Part shown: positions 54,926 to 64,000 of the stretch, piece after piece
Layout of the letters: every line of letters starts with the position of its first letter
Position numbering within the stretch: the first letter of the stretch is position 1
Assembly: GCA_945910005.1 (NCBI GenBank)
Contig: OX246748.1
Location: 11,190,049 to 11,254,048, forward strand
Source: Isoperla grammatica
Lineage: Eukaryota; Arthropoda; Insecta; Plecoptera; Perlodidae
DNA: 64,000 bases
Reading direction: 5' to 3'
Position numbers and translations under genes: made by a program
The notes under the pieces: generated by a model
What the model was told of the DNA's origin: nothing
Seen by the model: the letters and a program-made list of their open reading frames with translations, nothing else
Database searches by the model: none

Positions 54926-57900
54926 ATGGGCGTCAAGGTAAGACATACACGTTGCTGCAAAACGGTGCCATACATGTGTCACGCTTTTCATTGTTTTCAT
55001 TTGTTATCACTGGTGCCATCATCATAGTACATGTGTAACGGATTCAATTGTTTTCATTTGTTATCACTGGCGAGTAAATTAAAATTATTATAGTATAATA
55101 TTATATATATTTATTATTAAGAATGTATTATAATATAATATAAAATTATGATTAAAAGTGGTGATTATTGAATAAAATTGTCTGCCTTATTCAAGATTGC
55201 CAATATGATACAGGATAGCAAAAAATACAGAAAATTTAACAAATGGCAAAATAAAAAAATGTTGTTATTAAACTTATATGAGGTTTATTTATGGTATGAC
55301 TTCTATTAGTTTGTCCATACAAATAATTCCTAAAGATGGAAATGAAACTCTTTAAAGCAAGAACAACTATAGTCGTCTTCTACCCCCTGGGGCGCCCGTG
55401 CTGACGGGTAGAACAATTTTATGCATGTTATTTCCCTTAAGAAAACAAATCCTTAGCAACACCGGGCGCCCCTAGGGGTTGGGGACGGCTATGAATTCCA
55501 GCTAAAACTTTATACAGAGTAATCAAGTATAGTTCCCCTTGCTAGCTACAATAAGGAGTCATTTTTTACCTCAATACTTTGTAAAGAATACGCATTTAAG
55601 AATGAGGAACAGCCGGTTCATTAATTAACTTCTTATCTCGATTCAACGTTTTGCCTGTCCAATGGCGCCTTCAGATCGTATGGTGGGGTCAATGATATAC
55701 CCAAGTGCTTCGTAAGTAGATTTATTGCCATGTTGCCCAAGCGGAAACTTCTATCTTCCTCTCACATAGCTATTTATTTTAACTTTGGCCCCTTTGCTAT
55801 GTTTTGTTGTTCGGTGCCTTTATATTGTTTTATAATATTAATTGTGTAATTATATTTATTATCCTTTGTTGCAGTGTATTACTGAATGGGATCGACATGA
55901 GTTTAATTCATTGATATCTTAACTAACTGTCGATAATGTATTATTATTTGAACTTGTGTAATGGCTATAGTTTCGCCGGGTTTCATCATCTAGAATAATT
56001 AGTGTACTTGTTCTCTTTTATTTACTTGGTAGTTAGCATTTATTTTATTTTACATTTAAATTTTCAGATTCTTCTCTCAAGGGGTGGGGGGGGGGGGGGG
56101 GGGCGTCTAGATTGCAAAGATGAAAGCAATCGAAGTATTTATAACTACAGTTACCATTCTTATTTCTTTCTTCTTTTTTTTTCTTTCTTTTTTTCTTTTT
56201 CTTCATTTCTTCTTTTTCACTTTTATATATTATATATATTTTTTTTCCCAAATTTTTTTTTCTTCATGTTCTTTCTTATTTGCATACTTCTATTTTTATT
56301 ATTTAATATGTTGAATTTCCACTTCATTTGATTTTATTTCATTTCTCAATTATTTTTTCTTGTTCTTGATTATATTTTATAAAGTTCAGTAGTTTGTTTT
56401 GTTTTTGTTGTTATTGTTATTTATGATTTCATTATTATTTATTGTTTGCATAGCTTAGTTTTATTTAAGGTCTTACTTTGTAAATCAGTTTTTATAACTG
56501 AATAGGATAGACATTAAATAAATAAATAATAAATAAATGAAGACATCAAAGTCAATATATAAATACAGGAACTCGTTATGGTATTGGAAAGATATCTCTA
56601 TGCATGGAATGTTTCGACTCGTTTCAAAATCACGGATCAATGTATTGTAAAGTAGTTCTTTTCACGACAAACCTGGCTCATCGCATAAAAGCCGCGTGCG
56701 TGTGTGCGTGAGTTGATGAAAACATGATATGAACTCAGCCCCCCCCCCCCCCTCCCCCCCCCCCCGCCCGCGCGGTGAGTGCAGAGGTGGCTCATAATTA
56801 TTATCTGTCCTGTTTTCACCTGTTACAAACGCATCAAAATAATCTATTGAATGACATGTTGTTAGGTATAATATATGAGCCACCGCTGCACTCACCGCGC
56901 GGCCGGAAGGTGGGGATAGACCCTTGGAGTGCAAGGGGGGTTTTGTAAAAAAGGCCCTGCTAGATAAAGATGGAATAAAGTTAGTTTGTTTTGTGCGTCG
57001 TAAAAAAAAAAAAAAACTATTAATAGTAAGGAATAACATGTTTTCAATAAAACTAAATAGCGTCCTAAGCTTCTAGAAACCGTCACCAGATCGCGACACA
57101 CGCAGTTCCTGCGTCGTTTAAAAGCTGAGCTACTTTTTTCTCAGGTCACTCATCTTAAATACTTGGCTCAACAGGTTTAAGTTACCTCCGTTCACATTCC
57201 ACGGAAATCAATCTTCATTCTTTTCATTCTACTACCTCGGTTGTTTCAGTCGCCGGCGAAGATGGCGGCCTTGACCTTGACCTGGCTCCTCCTCCTGGGA
57301 GTGGGCGTGGCTAACAGTGACCATGTCCACGGACATCAAGAGGGGACGCCGTCGCACCTACCCTACGTTGTAGTCACCGACCCCGTTACAAGAAGGTACG
57401 TAATGTTATGGCTGTGGCCAATTTCGTAGAGCGGGTTCTTTGTCGACGAATTATACCCCTAACTAAATTCGTTGAAAGGGGTTGTTTGAGAATGCACAGA
57501 AACAGCGCTATAGCCAGTCTCTCCCACAGACCGAAAGCAAAAACAAAAACATTGAACAACTCTTCAAAACACTGAACACAACACAGTCATAACATGAACT
57601 AATGATTTCATTGTAGGTAGTAGAGAAATTGTTTTAAAATAATTTCTGACGAGGTAATCAGAGCTTTATTGTCACTTGAGGACTACTTGACATATATAAA
57701 GGTTTCTGAACACTTTCGAGAAGGGTAGAATTAAAATAGGGCGCTCCAAATAGAGCTTAGCCATGGCAATAATGTACATATTGGCTGCCCCATTTGGATA
57801 TAAAGCTGATACAACAAAAGGACTATAAATGTAACTATATCATTTACTGTGAAACAATAATTATTTCAAACAGAGTAAAAAAATTGTAATAACAATAAGA

Positions 57901-60900
57901 GGGGGGACTTTTAAAAATGAAAACTGAAATCATGTGTACACAGATGCAGGTATAACATAAGCCAGAAATGAAATAATGAATTTGATTACTTAACAGAAAT
58001 ACTCACCAGTGTTACATACGGAAATATAATTTTATTAAAAAAGGACAGAAAATAAAGAGAACTCAAATGTAGAAGAAAAGAAGTATTAAAGAAAAGAAAA
58101 TAAAAAATCATAAAAAAACACTAGAGAAACAAACTATCCTAACTCGAACGAAGATGAGTATCCCAAAAAGTCAGTTACTGCAATCAGTATCAAAAGTGTG
58201 AATATAAACTCATTGTTATAATTAAAACAAAAAATAATGAACCAATTAATGAACCAATAATAGGGAGCATTCAAATGTAATGTGTAACATTATAGCCCAT
58301 TAATATTTTGGTTATATTACCAACGTGTATACGTGTTCAGTATAGTTGTAGGTGTAAAATTGAAGTTGTGCATCAGAAAAATCTTAATTTATCGATGCCG
58401 GCATCTAAAATGTATATATATTTACACGGAAATATAATTACACAAACACAAACTTCAAGTTTCAAATGCATGTCAAGTTTGAAAAAATTTATTTTTCTCT
58501 CCCACCTTTTCTGAGAATGTTGAAAACGTTTTTCCACTTGGCCAATTTACTTTGAAAGCCACCCTCGTTCAGTTATTTATAAACAATATACATAAATAAT
58601 ATCCTAATATTAAACTCCAAAAACGACATTTATTTAAAAACAGAAAATAATGTAACTAAACAAAGACTTTAGGTTGTTACTACAGTTCAACTTTTCCCTA
58701 ACATTGACAAGGTTCGGGATATCAACCAATAAAGGGTCAACCACAAGAATAATAAGTAACATCATACGACTACTTATAGACAGAAAAGAGCTTTACAAAC
58801 TTGATAATAGTTTAAATGCATTTGTTGAGATCTTTGTAAAAGCGTAAAGTTCAGCGATTATTTCTGCATGTTCATGTCGTTAGGTTCCAAGATATGGCAG
58901 CGTCATCGTATGGCCTCCGTCAGAACGGAATGGCGGCCAGCCCGACTTCTCAGAGCGCCGTGCCGGAACCAACCGTCGAAGATGAAGACGAAGCAGAAGA
59001 AAACCAGCCACGCCTTCCGGTATTCTACATGCTCTCATCGAAACTACTCCCCGACAGTCTACTCAACAAACTGGGACTGACAATGAAGCAGGTACCCGAA
59101 GGGACGACAGCGGACGATAGCTGGAGAATACCTCAGCCAGATTTCAGTCATCAATCAGTCATTCAGTCATCAGCACACGACGAGGTTTCTTTGGAAGATG
59201 TGTATCCACCTCCTCCTGTCGGGGGTTTCCCGTCCAATACCAGACGGTATTATCCTTCCTATTATCAACCCTATCCACAAGGTGGTTATCCTCCGTATGA
59301 TGCGTTCCCTTACTACCCACCACGCCCCGACAGGTACGGTTATCCCGAATATGCTCATCCTCCGAAACAGTCTCAAAAGAAGAAGAAGAATCCTCCAGGC
59401 GCTGATCATTATTTCCAAGATGAATACTATCATGAGCGACCACAATATACGAGACCATCGAAACCTACGAAACAGCACCGACCTCCAGTTAATCACCATG
59501 CCCCGACAAATGAGTACGGATACGGACAATATTTGCCAACGCCGAATACTTCACCCAACAGAAACAAACACAAACCAACACTAGAAAAGATTTTGGCAGA
59601 TTTTCCGGTAGAGAGTCAACCCAGCTCGAATATCAATGTGAGAGACCGACCGGCGGAACTACCAGTTAAAAACTACAATCTTGCAAGTTATCGTCCTAAC
59701 GGGAATAGAAAACCCTCCACGAGGCCTCAAACAAATACACGAAGAAGGCCTGAATATGGAGTTGTCATAGCGGAGATAGAAGATGAGAGCGTAGAGGAAA
59801 CTCCATCCAATCCGATAGAGAGTGGCGGTAGTGTCCATAAACCTGATTCATATTCACAATCGTCAGGATACACAGAGATGACAAGTGAAAATATTAACCC
59901 AACTGAACAAAATAAGCCATCAGTTCCTTTCGATGATCAAGGTATTCCCGAAGTGATTAAAGGTGAACCCGAGCCTTTAAATACACCTACATACAATTCT
60001 CAAAACTTACCAACAGGATCAAACCCCTTACAAGACATCTTCACCATTGAACATGTACCCACTACAGACGATACCAGCGTAAACGATCCAAATCTTCCAG
60101 ATGTACAGCCGGTTCAAAATGCAGAAACCGTAAGCAACAAACCTTTGCAACGACCTCAAAGACCTTTGACTAACAATCCAAACCTTAGCCCAATTCCACA
60201 GGGAGATATCGCTGCTAACGGCCCACATGTTCAGCCGATAGAGTATGAAGAAGTTGTAGGCACAAAGCCGGATGGAATCAAAAATCCGTCAAGTCTTCCA
60301 TTCACCAACATTAATCTTTCATCATTTTCGGGTAACAAAAACAACCGTACTCAGAGCTCCACAGACGTCAGGCCTACAAGGCCTGCGAGTAGCGAGCCAG
60401 GTTCAAAGCCGCAGAAAAAACCTTTTGTTATGGGTTCCACTATACATTTCGGTAACTATGACCTTCCAGCCAAGGAAGGGACACGCCCACGTCCTCCGTC
60501 TAGAGTGAAGCCAGCAAGACCGGCAGCACCTGCACAGCCGGCAGGACCTGCACAACCCACCGCACCTGCACAACCGGAAGCACCTTTACCGCCCTCAGCA
60601 CCTTCAGGTCCACAGGGAGATATCCCTGCTAATGTTCCACATGTCCAACCGATAGCACATGAAGAACTTGTAGGCACAAAGCCAGAAGGAATCAAAAATC
60701 CGTCAAGTCTTCCATTTCCCAATATAAATCTATCATCATTTTCGGGTAACAAAAACAACCGTACTCAGAGCTCCACAGACGTCAGGCCTACAAGGCCTGC
60801 GAGTAGCGAGCCAGGTGCAAAGCCGCAGAAAAAACCTTTTGTTATGGGTTCCACTATACACTTCGGTAACTATGACCTTCCAGCCAAAGGGGGGACACGC

Positions 60901-62679
60901 CCACGTCCTTCGGCCAGCGTGAAGCCAGCGGGACCAGCCGAACCTGCACAACCGGAAGCACCTACAGGTCCACAGGGAGATATCACTGCTAATGTTCCAC
61001 ATGTCCAACCGATTGCACATGAAGAACTTGTAGGCACAAAGCCAGAAGGAATCAAAAATCCGTCAAGTCTTCCATTTCCCAATATAAATCTATCATCATT
61101 TTCGGGTAACAAAAACAACCGTACTCAGAGCTCCACAGTCGTCAGGCCTACAAGGCCTGCGAGTAGCGAGCCAGGTTCAAAGCCGCAGAAAAAACCTTTT
61201 GTTATGGGTTCCACTATACATTTCGGTAACTATGACCTTCCAGCCAAAGAGGGGACACGCCCACGTCCTCCGTCCAGAGTGAAGCCAGCAAGACCGGCAG
61301 CACCTGCACAGCCGGAAGGACCTGCACAACCCACCGCACCTGCACAACCGGAAGCACCTTTACCGCCCTCAGCACCTTCAGGTCCACAGGGAGATATCCC
61401 TGCTAATGTTCCACATGTCCAACCGATAGCACATGAAGAACTTGTAGGCACAAAGCCAGAAGGAATCAAAAATCCGTCAAGTCTTCCATTCGCCAACATA
61501 AATCTATCATCATTTTCGGGTAACAAAAACAACCGTACTCAGAGCTCCACAGTCGTCAGACCTACAAGGCCTGCGAGTAGCGAGCCAGGTTCAAAGCCGC
61601 AGAAAAAACCTTTTGTTATGGGTTCCACTATACACTTCGGTAACTATGACCTTCCAGCCAAAGAGGGGACACGCCCACGTCCTCCGTCCAGAGTGAAGCC
61701 AGCAAGACCGGCAGCACCTGCTCCTGCTGTGGTACCTCCATCGCCGGCAGAACCTGCTCCTGCTGTGGTACCTCCATCGCCGGCAGCACCTGCTCCTGCT
61801 GTGGTACCTCCATCGCCGGCAGCACCTGCTCCTGCTGTGGTACCTCCATCGCCGGCAGAACCTGCTCCTGCTGTGGTACCTCCATCGCCGGCAGCACCTG
61901 CTCCTGCTGTGGTACCTCCATCGCCGGCAGCACCTGCTCCTGCTGTGGTACCTCCATCGCCGGCAGCACCTGCTCCTGCTGTGGTACCTCCATCGCCGGC
62001 AGCACCTGCTCCTGCTGTGGTACCTCCATCGCCGGCAGCACAGCCCGGTGTTACGGATGTGACCGGTGGTACACCCGTTCTTAAACGGGCAAGACCAATG
62101 AAGGTGAAACCCGAAACACCTGTAGAGTCATCATTTCCCCTTGTTCGAAGAGGAGATGTAAAGAACAAACGCGTCGGTACGAAACCAAGGAATCCTGGTG
62201 TTTCTCCATCTGCGGTCGGCCCGGACGAGGCCCTTAAACCCAAAACCCACACTCCCGATGAAGCCACCCGTGGAACGAAACCCACCAAGAATTTCCACAG
62301 CCCACTTGAAACCATAACGCTTTCCCACGACACCATTCGAGTTGAATCCCGAAGTGATGACGTCACGATGATGTCAGATCTACCGACGACGCGCATCAGT
62401 AACAACGAACCAGCTCTGAATTATCAGGAAATTCCGTTTGTTTTACATAGAAATATCAATCCCAAGTTGAAAGAACCCTCCTCGCTGGCTGTTGGAGAGG
62501 GTATATACAAATCTCACGGTGGCATCGATCATAAAACAAAGTCTGTAGAGGCGTTGCCTTCTCAAGGATCTGTATATCCGTACGGTTACCATGACGAAGG
62601 ACCTGTCGCGAGGTATGCGCCCATGTATCACCCCAACCCCTACGGCGAGGATGACAGCTACTGGGAAGAGCACTACTGA
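54926..62679 (+). CDS. Gene D: secreted Pro-rich protein with long internal repeats, paralogue of C
   Basis: Coding exons are 54926-54937 (MGVK), 57250-57395 and 58884-62679, phases 0 and 2, giving 1317 residues. Exon 2 encodes a signal peptide (MAALTLTWLLLLGVGVANSD). The junction reads R-FQDMAASSYG. Residues 97-114 hold LPVFYMLSSKLLPDSLL, matching gene C. Then come Tyr/Pro-rich sequence and, from residue 493, four copies of a 138-residue unit (the second lacks about 18) containing GTKPEGIKNPSSLPF and FVMGSTIHFGNYDLPAK. Nine copies of a 12-residue PAVVPPSPAAPA unit follow at about 999-1106. The end is PVARYAPMYHPNPYGEDDSY plus WEEHY, again matching C. No cysteine was seen in the mature protein. 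Not a recognised named family; an extracellular structural role is inferred from composition and gene layout. Repeat copies are nearly identical, so copy number probably varies between alleles. Confidence 0.88.
55366..55503. mobile_element. Foldback MITE, second copy of the 15783 family
   Basis: Arms tagtcgtcttctaccccctggggcgcc and ggcgcccctaggggttggggacggcta pair. The middle (atgcatgttatttccc..aaaacaaat) is the reverse complement of the middle at 15840-15880. More diverged than the first copy. In gene D intron 1. Confidence 0.75.
55510..57240. other. Gene D intron 1, low-complexity content
   Basis: Has a G run (56084-56104), a T-rich stretch (56160-56300) and a C run (56741-56765) beside an inverted repeat. 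No exon recognised. Confidence 0.4.
56769..56902. repeat. Inverted repeat in gene D intron 1
   Basis: CGCGGTGAGTGCAGAGGTGG at 56771 pairs with CCACCGCTGCACTCACCGCG ending at 56900 with one mismatch, flanked by GC-rich sequence. Likely a foldback element. Confidence 0.7.
57396..58883. other. Gene D intron 2, no recognised content
   Basis: AT-rich and free of the repeat families found elsewhere. Confidence 0.45.
60202..61720 (+). repeat. Four-copy coding tandem repeat in gene D
   Basis: Unit starts at 60202, 60616, 60976 and 61390, giving lengths of 414, 360 and 414 bases and a final partial unit. Copies differ at only scattered bases. Confidence 0.92.
61720..62043 (+). repeat. 36-base coding minisatellite in gene D
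   Basis: Nine copies of cctgctcctgctgtggtacc plus tccatcgccggcagca, almost identical, differing mainly at the last codon (gaa or gca). Encodes PAVVPPSPAAPA-type repeats. Confidence 0.95.
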
Positions 62680-62995
62680 GTACAGTGATCTCATGCTCAT
62701 TCTATTGTAACATTCTTGATCCATTCGGTGCTTACTATTTAACAATGGTCGCGTCCTCAATTTACTTCATGTCAATACATTCGTAAACGATGCAAAATCT
62801 TTGTCATAAACTGATTTTACATATTTTAATGGACTTAATTGTAGACTGTCTCAAGATAAGGATTGAAAATGTAGTTGCTTCCCATTGCATGTTATACACA
62901 CTACATGATTGAAGGATCAAATTAACTCATGATTTAATTTTGTTTTGAATATTAAAACATGTTTTTGAATAACATATTCTCATTTATATTTTTTA

Positions 62996-63001
62996 AATAA
63001 A
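62996..63001 (+). other. Polyadenylation signal of gene D
   Basis: AATAAA 317 bases after the stop codon. Confidence 0.55.
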
Positions 63002-63009
63002 ATTGTACT

Positions 63010-63715
63010 TTAAAGTATTCATATAAATATGATTAATAATTGAGATTCACATATTTAAATTTGATAAACTCTGGGGGACTTTGTGAAACCATTTCAATCT
63101 TGTTATGATATTGATATTTTTGATGAGCAAAAATCAAATGTTATAATAACAAATACATGTTTGAAATGACCTATCTAAGAGTATTTAAATTCTTGCTATC
63201 ATTTCCCAATAATTCGTTATATTAGAGGTGCTGTTTTTTCAATTAAGTTGAAGAACTGGGTTTTTCAGGTGCCTCAGTCCTTCTCCCATTACCAATCAAT
63301 GCTGTTTATAGATTGGCATAGTATAACAATAACATCGACATAACCATGATATACGTTTTAAAGGCGTGTCCACACGATCCACAAGTTAATGCTACTTTGC
63401 AGAACTATGTTGACGCCAATCGTAAACTAGGCTTAAATTGTAAACTGTTTTTGAATAACTTTAAGGTGAGTTTACTCTTTACATAATACCAATTCTTACA
63501 CCAATTTAACGGGTTAATCATCCAAAGAAACATAAATACTTATATTAACTTCAAATATATAATTATTAAAATGACGGCTCTTGCAATAAATGTGATTCTA
63601 TTCTAAATGCTTAGTAATTATTGAAATAATGAATTCAAATCATTGAATAAATAAGTACTAAATCAAAGGGTCTGTTACATCATTTTAGAACTAAGCAGAA
63701 GGTTCTTTGTGCAAT
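63010..63715. other. Downstream intergenic region, no recognised features
   Basis: AT-rich sequence with no assignable frame or repeat. Confidence 0.4.
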
Positions 63716-63739
63716 GATGTGTTATGAATACAAAGTCAC

Positions 63740-63826
63740 GACGTCTGTGCTGTAACGACAACGGCTGGGCTCGAGCCAGACGTTCTATGCTGTAACGACA
63801 CCGGCTGGGCTCAAGCCAGACATTTG
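63740..63826 (+). repeat. Tandem duplication with palindromic centre
   Basis: Two copies of a 43-base unit with tgctgtaacgacaMcggctg and ggctcgagccagac. The ctgggctcgagccag centre is nearly self-complementary. Identity unknown. Confidence 0.7.
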
Positions 63827-64000
63827 CTCATCGTACCAAGACGCCCAGGAATGTTCACTTCTCTCATATACATATATTTTTTTTTAACTATTTACGATTA
63901 TCATCGTCAGATTACCATCATCGTACCTGCACATTTGAGCTTCGCTACTCAGAACTTATGGATGAAAGCGGCAAGTTTACCAACCATGTGAAAAATATTT

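Noticed and set aside
56002..56331. Phe/Leu-rich 109-codon frame
   Set aside because: Made by a T-rich low-complexity tract.
61628..62405. Minus-strand frames of 137 and 253 codons in gene D
   Set aside because: Antisense shadows of the 36-base repeat, whose length is a multiple of three and keeps several frames open.

Overview
The window is AT-rich animal DNA with long introns, many short retroposons, foldback elements and microsatellites. A seven-exon gene of the insect odorant-receptor family (7tm_6) on the minus strand places it in an insect. The repeat load and intron sizes would fit a hemimetabolous or polyneopteran insect, but I cannot name the species from sequence.

Coding content is five multi-exon genes. 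Four on the plus strand (A 7649-15322, B 21025-30041, C 38496-45161, D 54926-62679) encode secreted, low-complexity proteins with few or no cysteines. They share one gene plan: a first coding exon of four codons ending in phase 0, a second exon with the hydrophobic signal peptide ending in phase 2, then one or more long repetitive exons. This layout is typical of insect cuticular-protein genes. C and D are clear tandem duplicates sharing an N-terminal and a C-terminal signature; A and B share only the gene plan. I recognise none of the four as a named family. The first exons of A and B are inferred from the shared plan. The fifth gene, the receptor (47482-51798, minus), lies between C and D. 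It reconstructs to 543 codons with every splice phase matching, and has an unusually long acidic loop that may be an optional in-frame intron.

Region by region: 1-7.6 kb is almost all repeat, with seven copies of one retroposon in 4.6 kb and a 380-bp (TATAA)n array. 7.6-16 kb is gene A. 16-21 kb has little beyond a TTTG repeat, retroposons and a foldback. 21-30 kb is gene B, whose introns hold a nested non-autonomous hAT element, two foldbacks and (AAT)n tracts. 30-37 kb is nearly empty. 37.2-38.45 kb is a higher-order minisatellite abutting the TATA box of gene C. 38.5-45.6 kb is gene C. 46-47 kb has a LINE fragment. 47.5-51.8 kb is the receptor. 52-54.6 kb is repeats. 54.9-63 kb is gene D.

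The dominant element, here called repeat A, has a structured 5' module, a pyrimidine-rich middle and a LINE-like 3' tail. I count 20 copies with the core module, all on the plus strand. That polarity, the predicted RNA fold of the core, the four-gene family and the receptor loop are the main points of interest.
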